A program made the translations under genes and the position numbers. The notes beneath the pieces are model-generated. The model was not told the origin of the DNA, did no database searches, and was given only the letters and a program-made list of their open reading frames with translations. Shown here piece by piece: positions 26,678 through 36,257 of a stretch of DNA of 64,000 nucleotides (positions within the stretch are counted from its first letter, which is position 1; each line of letters opens with the position of its first letter). Where the stretch lies: the NCBI GenBank assembly GCA_041394945.1, contig JAWKHH010000002.1:194501-258500 (forward strand), in the 5' to 3' direction. The DNA is from Bryobacteraceae bacterium (GTDB taxonomy: Bacteria; Acidobacteriota; Terriglobia; Bryobacterales; Bryobacteraceae).

Positions 26678-28947
26678 TGCCTGTTACCTCGAACGGAAGC
26701 GATTGGATGTCTGCGCACGTCTTCCCCGCGGCGCATCCGGAACGCGGGGCTGTTTACGATTTCGCGGACGAGTACCGAGAACCGGTAGTCGCCGCCGGCC
26801 ACCCTGCCGACGATCTCCCGCACGAGCGGCTTATCGGGCGATTCGAGCCCACGCCCAAGGGCGAACGTCATCAGCTTTTCAGTGAGCGAGCGTGTGAACG
26901 CGTTCTTATCCTGAAGCAGGATCTGTTTCAACTCGGCCGGCGATGTGAAGCGCCGCCCGCCGGGCAACTCACCGCCCGCGTCCACGGCTACCTCGCCATC
27001 GTGTGTCCGCCAGCGGCCGATCGGGTCGTAGTTCTCGAGCCCGAAGCCCATCGGGTCGAGCTTGGCGTGGCAGACGGCGCAGTTCGGGTCGGCGCGATGT
27101 TTCTCCATCTGCTTGCGCAGCGACACGGACTTGCCCACTCCCTCTTCGCTCAGCGCCGGAACGTCGGCCGGCGGCGGCGGGGGCGGCGTCGCCAGGAAAT
27201 TGTCGAGCACCCAGATGCCGCGCAGCACCGGCGATGTCCGGTTGGGGTGCGACGTAATCGACATCACGCTCGATTGCGTCAATACGCCGGAGCGTTCGGC
27301 GCCGTCCACTTCCACGCGCCGGAACTGGCGGCCTTCCACGCCGGGGATGCCGTAGAGCGCGGCTAGCCGGTCGTTGAGGAACGTGTACCGGCCGTCGATA
27401 AAATCGGTGATCGGGCGGTCGGCATGGACCACTTCGTCGAAGAACAGCCGCGTCTCGCGGCGCATCGCTTCGCGGAGGTCGGCGTCGAATTCGGGGAACT
27501 TCTTCGGGTCCGGAGAAAGCTGGTCGAGGTTGCGAAGCTCGAGCCACTGGCCGGCGAAGTTCTCGGCCAGCGCGGACGATTTCGGGTCGGCGAGCATGCG
27601 CGCCACCTGCGCTTCGATCGCGCCGGGCTCCTGGAGGTTGCCCGCGTCGGCGAGGCCGAGGAGTTCATCGTCGGGCATTGAGGACCAAAGGAAGTAGGAA
27701 AGCCGGGAGGCCAGTTCATGATCGCCGAGGCGGTGCGCGGCCGCGGGGTCGTTCGGGTCCGGGTCGTGCTCGATGCGGAACAGAAAGTGCGGCGAGACGA
27801 GCACGGCTTTCATCGCCAGCTTCAGGCCTTCCGCTTCGCTGTCGCCCTGCTTTTTCGCCAGGTCGACGAACCGCATCAACCGGTCGATTTCCGCTGCACT
27901 CACCGGTCGCCGCCACGCGCGGTGCGCGAACGTCTGCAGATACTCGCGAGAGGCGGCAACCGCCGCCGGTTTGGCCTCGCTGGCGAACGGTCCGCGCACT
28001 TCGATCGCGTCCACCCAAAGATTGTCGTTCGGTTCGCGCGGTTCGGTGGGTACGGGCCGTTCAGGCGGACCCGGATACGTCCACACCGCGCCGATCTCCA
28101 CTTCGCCCGGCGCCGCCGTCACTTTGGCTTCGAACGTCCGTTTCTTGCCCTGCCCCGATTCGATGTCCTGAAGATGCACCTGCTTGCCGTCCACCACCAC
28201 CGCGATTTTCGAAGGCCGGTCTTCGGCCTGCCCGCGCCCCCGCAGCAGCACGCGGATTTCGTACTCGCCGGGGTACGTGAAGTTGTGGCGCGCCATCAGG
28301 CCGCCGCGCTTGATCAGCCGCGCGCCCTCGGGATCAGCCGGGATGCGCGCCGGCGGACCAAGCCGCTCCAGTTCGTAGCGGTCGTACACCGGCTTTGGGG
28401 CCGGCCCGGTCACGATCGCCGCGCGCACGATCTGGTCGGCCGCTTTCAGGTACTTCTCCATCAGCGCCGGATTGATCGAAAGCACGTCGCCGATGTTGTC
28501 GAAGCCGTAGCCGGAATCGTCGAGCGGGAAATCGGCGGCAGGACGGAACGTCACGCCCAGCAGATCGCGAATCGTGTTGTTGTACTCGGCCCGGTTCAAG
28601 CGGCGCGCGGTCACCCGGCCGGGGTCCGGTTTGCGCGTCCGGTCGATACTCGTTACGTGCGTCTCCGCCCACGTCGCCGCGGCTCGCGCGGCCTCCGGCT
28701 TCGGCTTCGGGATTGCCGGCGGCGGCATCGTGCCGTTGTTCAACCGTTCGGCCACCTTCTCCCAGATGTCGCGTTCGGCGAGCGCGAGCTTGGTGTCGCG
28801 CAGGCGGTCCAGATCGAGATTGGCCGCTTTCGACTTCCCGTTGTGGCAGCCGATACAGTAGCTGGTGAGGAGGGGCTTGACCGCGGATTCGAACTCAGTC
28901 GCGGGCGCGGCAAACGCGAGCAGGAACGGGAAGAGAAGAACCTCCAC
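26674..28947 (-). CDS. Exported DUF1592-type multidomain cytochrome protein
   Basis: The 757-residue protein begins with a signal peptide and a heme c motif CIGCH (residues 31-35), as in planctomycete-type cytochrome c domains. Then come the DUF1587, DUF1595, DUF1592, DUF1588 and DUF1585 modules in the usual order: LNRAEYNNTIRDLLG, a beta-rich middle, AFAHRAWRRPVSAAEI, SRLSYFLWSSMPDDELLGLA, GVLTQSSVMSITSHPNRTSPVLRG, CAVCHAKLDPMGFGLENYD. The CAVCH is a second CxxCH. It probably transfers electrons or binds heme in the periplasm. The substrate is unknown. The two tRNA genes lie just upstream, 35 bases away. Confidence 0.88.
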
Positions 28948-28982
28948 GATCTTTATCGTATCTCAACTAAAATCCGGGAGGG

Positions 28983-29070
28983 TGGTGGACAGGGGAGGAT
29001 TCGAACCTCCGTAGACCCAAAGGTCGACGGGTTTACAGCCCGTTGCTTTTGACCGCTCAGCCACCTGTCC
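28983..29070 (-). tRNA. tRNA-Tyr (GTA)
   Basis: On the minus strand the 7-base acceptor stem GGACAGG (29064-29070) pairs with CCTGTCC (28987-28993). The anticodon loop CTGTAAA gives anticodon GTA (Tyr) and a long variable arm makes it a class II tRNA. The discriminator A (28986) is followed by an encoded CCA at 28983-28985. It lies 34 bases downstream of tRNA-Thr. Confidence 0.95.
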
Positions 29071-29104
29071 AAAAAGAGGGCTTTCTGCTCGCCCGCGGAA
29101 GGTA

Positions 29105-29180
<76 letters not shown>

Positions 29181-29238
29181 CTGAAGCCGGGCACGCACGT
29201 GGTCAGCGGCGCACCATTCGAGAGTATAGCAGATGCCG

Positions 29239-31794
29239 TCATTTGAGGACTATGGTCACGCCGTCCTGGCTCTCCGCCCCGCCGATTGCTACTTTCAGCC
29301 GACGGACGCCGGGCGCGGTGAACAATCCCGGCATCCGGGCGTTCACTTGGACAACGCCGGCCAACCCCGGCGCCGCGCCGGCCCAGATCACCTCGCAGTC
29401 GCTCGAACCCACGCGGACCGCCACCGGCAGCACCGGCGTCGGAAGGGGATCCCGCGCGCCGGTTCCGTCGGCCGGCGTCGGTGTGAGCATTCCCGCGCCG
29501 GTGACGAACAGCGACACCACCGATCCGCGCACAGCCGGGTTGTCCGTCGAGTTGCGCGACCCGTCGCCGTGCAGGATTGCGGCCTGGCCCGCGCCTCCCG
29601 ATGCCGTGTAAACGCCCGGGCTCGCCGCCGCCACGGCGACCTTTCGTTCAGCGGCGGGCACGCCCAAGCGCCAGACTTCGAACGTCACGGTGGAACCGGG
29701 CGCCGCCGCGTATGGCGCCTGGACGTCAACCTGGCCATCGCGAGTCGCCAACCGCGGGGCCGCCTTGCCATCGATGCGAATCTCCGCCGACGCGGGCGCG
29801 TCCACCGTCACCACCATGCCCGGCGCTACCGGACCGGCGGCGAGGCTCGCCGCGTTGCGAACCACCGCTTCCGTCAGCGCCGGAGGAGCGGGCGTTGACG
29901 GAGCCGGATTGCCGGGAGGTTCTGCAGGCGTCACTGTCGGGGGAGTCTGCGCCGCCGGAGTCAGCCGGCGGACGCGGTGGTTCTCCAAGTCGGCGACGTA
30001 GAGCCGCCCGGTCGCGTCGATCGCCACGCCCGTGGGCGTGTTCCATTGCGACAGCTTCGCGTCGCCGCCATCGCCCGCCAAGCCCGGTTTGCCGTTTCCG
30101 GCGACAGTGACGATGGTTCCGTCCGGCGCCACGCGGCGGACCCGGTGGTTGAACGTGTCGGCGAGGTAGACGGCTCCCGCCGCGTCCACGGCGAGCCCGG
30201 CGGGGAAACGGAGCTGCGCGCGAGTCGCCGGTCCGCCGTCGCCGGAATCGCCCGCCGTGCCGGTGCCCGCAATGCGCGTGAAGATGCCTGCCGGCGACAC
30301 CGCGGCCACCGCGTGGTTCCCCGCGTCCGCGATGAATATGTCGCCTCCGGGGCCGATCGCGACCGCGGCCGGGGTGTCCAGCGGACTCCGAATCGCGAGG
30401 CCTCCCGACGGCGCAAAGCCCGCCGTGCCCGTCCCGGCGATCGTGCTGACCCTGCCGTCGACCGCGATTCGCCGCACGCGATGATTCGCACTGTCGGCGA
30501 CGTACAGGTTGCCCGCCGCGTCGAAAGCCACCGCTCGCGGCTTGTTCCACCGAGCCTTGGCGGCGAAGTCGCCGTCGCCCGAAAGGCCCGGCTCCCCGTC
30601 GCCGGATACGGTGTAGAGGTCGCCCGCGGAGGTAACTCCGACGATGCGGTTGGACTGAAAATCAGCCGCGCGAATTCCGAAAGCCGGGTCCCACGCAACC
30701 GATACCGGATCGGTGAGCAGGGATCCTTCACCGGCGATGCCGATCGTGCCGTCTGGCGCAAGCTTCCGGATCCGCCGTGCGGCTTCCTCGGCCACGAAGA
30801 TCGTGCCGGCGGTGTCGACGGCCACGCCGATCGGGCCTTCGAGCGCCGTTGCGTCGGCGCCGCCCCCCGCCACCGCTTCCGGCGCCGATCCCGCGGCCAG
30901 CTTCCAGACCCCCAGGCGGCTCGCCACATAAGCCTGCCCGCGCGGACTCAGCGCGGCTTCCGCGATGGTTTCGATTCCCAGGTCGGCGGCCGCGAGAACG
31001 GTCACCACACCGCTCGCCGTGCGCTGGATCAAGCGGTTGCCGGCCGTGTCCACGGCGAGCAGCGTGCCGAAGGCGTCCACCGACACCGCGACCGGAGTGC
31101 CGGCGCCGGCTTCGGCCGATTGGTTGTCGAGGACCACTGACGTCGCGCCGCCGGCGGCGCGAAGGATCCGTTTGTTGCCGCTATCGGCGATGTAGACGCC
31201 GCCCAGTCCGTCGGCGGCGACGCCGGCCGGAGCCGAGAGCGTCACCTGCGAGCCGGCGCCGGCGATTACCGCCGCCGCGCCGCCGGGCGCGATGCGCCAC
31301 ACCCGATGCGCGGAATAGTCGGAGACGTACAGGTCTCCGGAACTCGCGGCGGCGATGTTGCGCGGGCCGGTGAAGCGGGCCGACGTGGTGACGGCGCGGA
31401 TGGTCCCGCCCGGGTCCACGCGGCGAATGCGGGCGTTGCCGAAGTCGGCGATGTAGACCGACCCGCCGCCATCGACGGCAATGCCGTAGGGGGCCGACAA
31501 GGTCGCGCTCGAGGCCGGACCCCCGTCGCCCGAATCGCCGGGCGCGCCGGTGCCGGCGACCGTCGTGATCGTGCCGTCAACATTGACGCGCCAGACGCGG
31601 TGGGCGGTGGCGTCGGCGATGTAGATGCGTCCGGCGGCATCGGCGGCGAGGCCGTCGATGGAGGCGAAGCGGGCGGAAAGGGCGGCGGAGCCGTCGCGGT
31701 TGAGTGCAGGGCCGAGGAGCGTTTCGACCGTGAAGGATTGGGCGGCGGCCGGGAGTGCGGCGAGAAAGAGGCAGACTCGGAGACTAAAGTTCAT
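29239..31794 (-). CDS. Exported NHL-repeat protein with Solibacter-type C-terminal domain
   Basis: This 851-residue protein has a signal peptide (MNFSLRVCLFLAALPAAAQS) and many NHL repeats of about 50-60 residues with GIAVDGGGSVYIADFGNARIRRV-type units and GTGAPGDSGDGGPA turns, folding as a beta-propeller. The last ~210 residues (VVRNAASLAAGPVAPGMVV ... QVDVQAPY ... VQVNARMPG ... VTIVLK) match the repeated C-terminal domain known from Solibacter (TIGR03437 type). These proteins are abundant in the genus; function and ligand are unknown. I start at ATG 31794, not at the open codons upstream, because this begins the signal peptide. It diverges from the protease gene at 31871. Confidence 0.85.
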   Translation of the reverse strand: MNFSLRVCLFLAALPAAAQSFTVETLLGPALNRDGSAALSARFASIDGLAADAAGRIYIADATAHRVWRVNVDGTITTVAGTGAPGDSGDGGPASSATLSAPYGIAVDGGGSVYIADFGNARIRRVDPGGTIRAVTTSARFTGPRNIAAASSGDLYVSDYSAHRVWRIAPGGAAAVIAGAGSQVTLSAPAGVAADGLGGVYIADSGNKRILRAAGGATSVVLDNQSAEAGAGTPVAVSVDAFGTLLAVDTAGNRLIQRTASGVVTVLAAADLGIETIAEAALSPRGQAYVASRLGVWKLAAGSAPEAVAGGGADATALEGPIGVAVDTAGTIFVAEEAARRIRKLAPDGTIGIAGEGSLLTDPVSVAWDPAFGIRAADFQSNRIVGVTSAGDLYTVSGDGEPGLSGDGDFAAKARWNKPRAVAFDAAGNLYVADSANHRVRRIAVDGRVSTIAGTGTAGFAPSGGLAIRSPLDTPAAVAIGPGGDIFIADAGNHAVAAVSPAGIFTRIAGTGTAGDSGDGGPATRAQLRFPAGLAVDAAGAVYLADTFNHRVRRVAPDGTIVTVAGNGKPGLAGDGGDAKLSQWNTPTGVAIDATGRLYVADLENHRVRRLTPAAQTPPTVTPAEPPGNPAPSTPAPPALTEAVVRNAASLAAGPVAPGMVVTVDAPASAEIRIDGKAAPRLATRDGQVDVQAPYAAAPGSTVTFEVWRLGVPAAERKVAVAAASPGVYTASGGAGQAAILHGDGSRNSTDNPAVRGSVVSLFVTGAGMLTPTPADGTGARDPLPTPVLPVAVRVGSSDCEVIWAGAAPGLAGVVQVNARMPGLFTAPGVRRLKVAIGGAESQDGVTIVLK

Positions 31795-31870
31795 TGCCCT
31801 AGGGAATAGGTGGGATTCCGGGGGAGAAACTCTCACCCGGTCCGATTAGGAAATTGAGCAACCCAACCTT

Positions 31871-33484
31871 ATGACCCGCATAGCTGTCAGCGTGCTGGTC
31901 GCTTCATGCCTGACAAGCGTGACTGTCGCCCAGCCTCTTCTTCTCAAGTCCCGTCGGCCCGGAAAAGTGACCGCGAAACAGATCGGCGAGGAAGTGGTGA
32001 GGAAGAGTCGGGATCCGCGCCGGGTGCATCGGATCGTGCAGTTCGGCAATGAGCCGGGCGCATCGGATATCGCGCGAGTGAAGGCCGCGGGCGCGCGAGC
32101 GCTCGAATACGTTCCTTTCCAGGCCCTCCTGGTTGCATCGGCGCCCGAGTGGGACCCGCGCACGGCCGGCGCGGTCCGCTGGGAAACCATCGAGCCCGCC
32201 GACAAGTGGAGCGCCGAACTGGATGCTTCTTCCATCGCCGCCGGCGGACTCTCCATCGGCGTCGTCGCCCACGATAGGAAAAACTACCTCGTCGAGTTCT
32301 TCCCCGGGGTCTCCGCCGCCGATTCACGCGCCATCGCGATCGCGGAAGGCATGATGATCCGCGAGCGCCCCGACCTCCGCCCCAATCACCTGCTTGTCGA
32401 AGGCTCCACGGCCCAGGCGCGCAAGCTCACCGGATGGGAAGAAGTGGCGTATGTCTTCCCGTCGTCGGATGCGCTCGATCGCGGCCGCCCCGTTCAGGCC
32501 TGCGCCGGAGCGCTCACCGCCAGCGGCGCCATCGGCCAGTATGTCGACCGCGTCGGCGAAGGCTGGGATGGCCCGGGCGCGGCGGCGGCGCAACTCGGCT
32601 ACCGCATCAGGAACGTCAGCTCGAAAATCCCCGAGGATCAGGGCCGCGCCGAGATCGAGCGCGCCCTCCTCGCCTGGGCGAAGGTCGCCCGGGTGACTTT
32701 CGTGCCCGCGTCCCAAGCCGGCGGAGCCCGCTCGCTCGACATCTCCTTCGCCTCCGGCGCGCACGGCGACCCGTTTCCCTTCGACGGCGCCGGGAAGGTG
32801 CTCGCCCACACCTTCTATCCGGCGCCTCCGAACCCGGAGCCGCTCGCCGGCGACATGCACCTTGATGACGCCGAGCCCTGGCGCGTCGGAACCGACATCG
32901 ATCTCTACAGCGTGGTCCTGCACGAACTCGGCCACGCACTCGGTCTCGGGCACTCCGACAAGCCCGGCGCCGTCATGTATGCCTACTACCAGAAACTCGA
33001 TGCGCTCACCGAGGAAGATATCCGAGCGGTCCGCACACTCTATGCCGCCCGAGAAGAAGGGACCGGGGATCCGGATGTTCCAACGTCCGGCGACCCGGAG
33101 CCCTCCGACCCGGAGCCGAGCGATCCGCCCGCGGCCGATCCGCCGGCCAACGACCCGCCCGCCAACGATCCGCCTTCGGCTGACCCGCCCTCCAACGATC
33201 CCGGAACCCCCGACAAGGTGGCGCCGGTGCTCCGGATCGTATCGCCCGCGTCGAGTTCGGCGCTCGTCACCGAGCCGGCCGTCATCGTGCGCGGCTCCGC
33301 CAGCGACAACGTGGGCGTCACACGCATGGAATGGTCGCTTCGGAACGCGAGCGGCGAAATCGTTCCCGGCGCCAACTGGACCGCGGAAATCCCGGTGATC
33401 GCCGGCATCAACACGATCGTCATCCGCGCCTGGGACGCGGCCGGCAACTCCACCTGGCGTTCGGTCTCGGTGACTCGCCGCTAG
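31871..33484 (+). CDS. Exported matrixin-like zinc metalloprotease
   Basis: This 537-residue protein has a signal peptide, a propeptide-like region, and a metzincin zinc site HELGHALGLGH at residues 351-361, followed by a Met-turn candidate AVMYAYY. Such proteases (M10 family) cut peptides outside the cell. From residue 408 runs a Pro/Asp-rich linker of DPxxx pentapeptides, then a C-terminal bacterial Ig-like domain (VGVTRMEWSL ... NTIVIRAWDAAGNS). A paralogue lies at 48434 and shares the N-terminal half (RRVHRIVQF versus RRVHRLVWF, and DGWDGPG, HGDPFPFDG versus HGDPYPFDG) but has different C-terminal domains. Confidence 0.85.
   Translation: MTRIAVSVLVASCLTSVTVAQPLLLKSRRPGKVTAKQIGEEVVRKSRDPRRVHRIVQFGNEPGASDIARVKAAGARALEYVPFQALLVASAPEWDPRTAGAVRWETIEPADKWSAELDASSIAAGGLSIGVVAHDRKNYLVEFFPGVSAADSRAIAIAEGMMIRERPDLRPNHLLVEGSTAQARKLTGWEEVAYVFPSSDALDRGRPVQACAGALTASGAIGQYVDRVGEGWDGPGAAAAQLGYRIRNVSSKIPEDQGRAEIERALLAWAKVARVTFVPASQAGGARSLDISFASGAHGDPFPFDGAGKVLAHTFYPAPPNPEPLAGDMHLDDAEPWRVGTDIDLYSVVLHELGHALGLGHSDKPGAVMYAYYQKLDALTEEDIRAVRTLYAAREEGTGDPDVPTSGDPEPSDPEPSDPPAADPPANDPPANDPPSADPPSNDPGTPDKVAPVLRIVSPASSSALVTEPAVIVRGSASDNVGVTRMEWSLRNASGEIVPGANWTAEIPVIAGINTIVIRAWDAAGNSTWRSVSVTRR
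33092..33211 (+). repeat. Pentapeptide DPxxx coding repeat (linker)
   Basis: Within the metalloprotease gene, eight 15-base units encode DPEPS, DPEPS, DPPAA, DPPAN, DPPAN, DPPSA, DPPSN and DPGTP. The unit forms a flexible Pro/Asp-rich linker between the zinc domain and the Ig-like domain. The near-identical codons suggest recent slippage-type expansion. Confidence 0.7.
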
Positions 33485-33490
33485 CAGCCG

Positions 33491-34405
33491 CTACGCCGCG
33501 AAGGCCTTGCGCAGCACGTCGTAGCTCTTCGCCACGGATTCGTCGGCGTCGCCCTTACCTTCCATCTCGAGCGAGATCCAGCCGCGGAAGTTGTGCTTCC
33601 TGAGAATCCCCGCGATGCGCGGATAGTCGAGATCCAGCGTGTACCACACACCGCCGCCGTAGTAGGTCTTGGCCTGGACGATGGTGGCGTGCGAGGCGAG
33701 TTTCTCGATTTCCGGATACGGGTCTGTCGCGTAGTTGCCCGTATCCATGTTGATGCCGAGCCAAGGCGAATTCACCGCCTTCCAGATCCGCAACACGCCT
33801 TCCGGCTGCGTGGTGAGGCCCCAGTGATTCTCGAGGGCCAGCAGCACCCCTTCCCGTTCGGCGTGCGGAAGGCATTCCTGGATCGAATCGATGCACCATT
33901 GGAACGCGTTGTCGTTGGTGTAGCCCGGCAGCGGCGGCTCATTGCCCTTTACCTTCATCAGTTCGTCGAACGATTTCACGGTGCCCCATCGGCCGGAATT
34001 AAGCCGGATGGCCGGTATGCCCAGCCGGGCGGCCAGTTGGATGCACCGCACCGTGTGTTCGATGTGCTCCTTGCGCACGTTGGCATCCGGCGAAACGAAA
34101 TTCTGGTGAATCGAAAGCATGTACAGGTCAAGGCCAAGCGTGAACGCATGGCGCTTGAGCTTGTTGCAGTACGCCGCGGACTCCTCGGCCATCTGCCGGT
34201 GCAGGATCTCCACGCCGTCGAAGCCGATGCGGGCGGCGTTGTCGATCACCTTCTCGATCGGGTACTTTTCCTTGCTGAAGTGCCAGTAGGAGTAGGTGGA
34301 CACCCCGATCTTGTTTCGGGTGAGCGAAAGCGCGGCCGGAGCCGGCGCGGGGGTCAGCGCGACCGCGGCGGGCGCGGCGAGAAGGGAACGTCGGGTGATT
34401 TGCAT
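33491..34405 (-). CDS. Exported sugar-phosphate isomerase/epimerase-like TIM barrel
   Basis: This 304-residue protein has a Tat signal (TRRSLLAAPAAVALTPAPA) and an AP-endonuclease-2/xylose-isomerase-like TIM barrel: GVSTYSYW, FDGVEILH, SIHQNF, RLNSGRWG, LALENHWG, NMDTGNY, VQAKTYYG and GWISLEMEG. In the family these acidic and His residues bind a divalent metal. Export suggests it acts on a sugar or sugar acid in the periplasm. It sits 4 bases after the cytochrome c gene on the same strand, so a periplasmic sugar-oxidation pair is possible (inference). Confidence 0.8.
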   Translation of the reverse strand: MQITRRSLLAAPAAVALTPAPAPAALSLTRNKIGVSTYSYWHFSKEKYPIEKVIDNAARIGFDGVEILHRQMAEESAAYCNKLKRHAFTLGLDLYMLSIHQNFVSPDANVRKEHIEHTVRCIQLAARLGIPAIRLNSGRWGTVKSFDELMKVKGNEPPLPGYTNDNAFQWCIDSIQECLPHAEREGVLLALENHWGLTTQPEGVLRIWKAVNSPWLGINMDTGNYATDPYPEIEKLASHATIVQAKTYYGGGVWYTLDLDYPRIAGILRKHNFRGWISLEMEGKGDADESVAKSYDVLRKAFAA

Positions 34406-34409
34406 GGGA

Positions 34410-34829
34410 CTATTTCAGCGTTTTCAGGTATTCCACAATTGCTTCGGCATCTTCCTGCTTTAACTTGAAAGCAGGCATCGGCGGACCGGCCGGGCGCCCG
34501 CGCGGCGTAAGCCCCGTGGTGAGGTACTTCACCATGGCCTCCTCGCCGCCCCAGCGCTTCCATAACCGCCCGGAGGGCGTAATGTCGGGCGAAGTCTTGT
34601 GCCAGTCTTCGATGGTTTCGATGGGCTGCACCTCCATCACTTTGCCCTTCATCCACTTTTCGCCGTCCAGTTTCCCGTCGGCTGTTTTGGGAGTATGGCA
34701 CTCGGCGCACTTGCCCACCTCGACGGCGAGGTAGCGCCCCCATTCGGTCTTCGACATTCCGTCCGGCGGAGCCGCGACGGCGGCAAGAGCGAAAGAAAAG
34801 AGAAGGATCGGACGATGAGGAAGCAGCAT
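34410..34829 (-). CDS. Exported cytochrome c
   Basis: The 139-residue protein has a signal peptide (about residues 1-20) and one heme c motif CAECH (residues 41-45). The later PPMPAFKL stretch could supply the axial Met. It resembles small class I cytochromes used as electron acceptors by periplasmic dehydrogenases. It is transcribed ahead of the TIM-barrel gene with a 4-base gap and diverges from the LysR gene, whose -10 box is only 14 bases from its start codon. Confidence 0.88.
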   Translation of the reverse strand: MLLPHRPILLFSFALAAVAAPPDGMSKTEWGRYLAVEVGKCAECHTPKTADGKLDGEKWMKGKVMEVQPIETIEDWHKTSPDITPSGRLWKRWGGEEAMVKYLTTGLTPRGRPAGPPMPAFKLKQEDAEAIVEYLKTLK

Positions 34830-34839
34830 TCGTCTACGA

Positions 34840-34848
34840 TGTTATAAT
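34840..34848 (+). promoter_or_regulatory. Extended -10 promoter for the LysR gene
   Basis: TGTTATAAT at 34840-34848 is a perfect TATAAT with the TGn extension. No good -35 is visible, as usual for extended -10 promoters. Transcription would start near 34855 and give a leader of about 53 bases before the LysR ATG at 34908. The divergent cytochrome gene begins at 34829, so LysR could also control it from this region. Confidence 0.6.
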
Positions 34849-34907
34849 CCGGAGTCAGCGAGCGGCAAGCGCCTGCACGGCGGACCGTTGCATCTGGAGA
34901 GGGCCTG

Positions 34908-35822
34908 ATGGACCTCGACCAACTCCACACTTTCCTGGAAATTGTCCGGCTGAAGAGCTTTTCGAAGGCGGCGCAGACGTGTTTCCGCACGCAGCCGGCG
35001 ATCAGCGCGCAGGTCCGGCAGCTCGAGCAGGAGTTGAACGCAAGCCTGTTTGACCGCCTCGGGACGCGGATCGCGCTTACTCCGGCGGGGCGGATCTTCG
35101 CCGAATACGCCGAGCAGATTCTCGATTTGCGGCGGCGGGCCGGCGAGTCCATCGCCGAACTCGAACGGAGCCCGCGCGGCGAGCTCGTGATCGCCGCCAA
35201 TGAAGCCACTTGCATTTACGTGCTGCCCAAGGTGTTCTCGGAATACAAGGACCTGTTCCCAAACATCCAGTTGCAGGTGGAGCGGAGCTACGGGAGCCGG
35301 ATCGTAGAGGCGGTGGTGGACAACCAGGCCGATTTCGGGGTGACGCAGTTGCCGGTTGCCGACAAACGGGTCCAGGTGGTGCGCGTCTACTCCGACGAGA
35401 TTCAGGCCATCGTGCCGCCCGGACATACGCTGGCCGCGTCCGCCTCGGTCCGCGCCAAGGACGTGCTCCCCTACCCTCTGCTCATGCCGAGGTCGGGGAC
35501 GACGAGGACCCGGCTCAATGAATGGCTGGAGATCGTCGAGCCGGAACTCAATATTTCAATGGAACTCGACGCCACCGAGATGGCGAAGCGGTTCGTGATG
35601 GCCGGGCTCGGAATTGGATTCGTGGCTTCGTCCCATTGCCGGGAGGAGGTGGCCGAAGGGCGCCTGGTGGCGCGGCCGCTGGGGCCGGAGCCCATGCTGC
35701 GGAGCGTCGGTCTCATTTACCGTAAGGACAAATCGTTCTCCAAGGCGGGATTGGCCTTCATCCAGGTGATTCTCGATCACGCCGAGGACGACGTAGGCGC
35801 CGCAGTGGCGCAAAAGGCCTAA
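34908..35822 (+). CDS. LysR-family transcriptional regulator
   Basis: This 304-residue protein has the LysR helix-turn-helix (residues 1-60: MDLDQLHTFLEIVRLKSFSKAAQTC ... TQPAISAQVRQLEQELNASLFDR) and the effector-binding domain (from about residue 90). A GGAGAGGG ribosome-binding site lies 5 bases before the ATG. It diverges from the cytochrome c/TIM-barrel pair, and LysR regulators usually control the divergent genes, so this pair is the first candidate target. The ligand is unknown; the overall type resembles CysB/CbbR-like members. Confidence 0.9.
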   Translation: MDLDQLHTFLEIVRLKSFSKAAQTCFRTQPAISAQVRQLEQELNASLFDRLGTRIALTPAGRIFAEYAEQILDLRRRAGESIAELERSPRGELVIAANEATCIYVLPKVFSEYKDLFPNIQLQVERSYGSRIVEAVVDNQADFGVTQLPVADKRVQVVRVYSDEIQAIVPPGHTLAASASVRAKDVLPYPLLMPRSGTTRTRLNEWLEIVEPELNISMELDATEMAKRFVMAGLGIGFVASSHCREEVAEGRLVARPLGPEPMLRSVGLIYRKDKSFSKAGLAFIQVILDHAEDDVGAAVAQKA

Positions 35823-35891
35823 CGGCCAGAGGGCGCGCATCCGATCACACAGCAGACCGGGTGTTCGATAAGAAGAAGAGGGTAGTTTGGA

Positions 35892-36242
35892 ATGGAACGG
35901 CTGACAATGCGTATATCGACGGTCGTGGTATCGGCCGGGCAAGAGACGAAGGTTTACCACTCGATCGGCGAAGTGCCGACGAATCTGCGCGAGCGCGTGA
36001 TCGCCGCCACCAACGGCGACGACTCGATGACGCTGTTGATCGCCGACGAAGCCGGCCGGCGGGAGTTGATGCGGTCCGCCGGCGGGCATCCGGCGCAGGT
36101 GAGTTCGAAACTGATCGACTCCATGACCGCCGGCATGGGCGCCAGTCGCGAAGCCGCCCGCTGGCGGCAGAGGCAGTGGGCCGAAGTAGCCCTCGTCGCC
36201 GGAATCGGCGTCTGCCTCTGGCTGCTGGCGCGCTGGGCCTAG
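35892..36242 (+). CDS. Tail-anchored small protein of unknown function
   Basis: This 116-residue protein has a soluble N-terminal part (a beta-like MRISTVVVSAGQETKVYHS, then an amphipathic stretch with DDSMTLLIADEAG) and a single hydrophobic C-terminal helix (EVALVAGIGVCLWLLARWA). It would be tail-anchored with its body in the cytoplasm. No family is recognised. It follows the LysR gene by 69 bases on the same strand and converges on the subtilase gene with 15 bases between stops. An internal ATG at 35907 is an alternative start. Confidence 0.55.
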   Translation: MERLTMRISTVVVSAGQETKVYHSIGEVPTNLRERVIAATNGDDSMTLLIADEAGRRELMRSAGGHPAQVSSKLIDSMTAGMGASREAARWRQRQWAEVALVAGIGVCLWLLARWA

Positions 36243-36257
36243 GAGTCGCCTGCGAGG

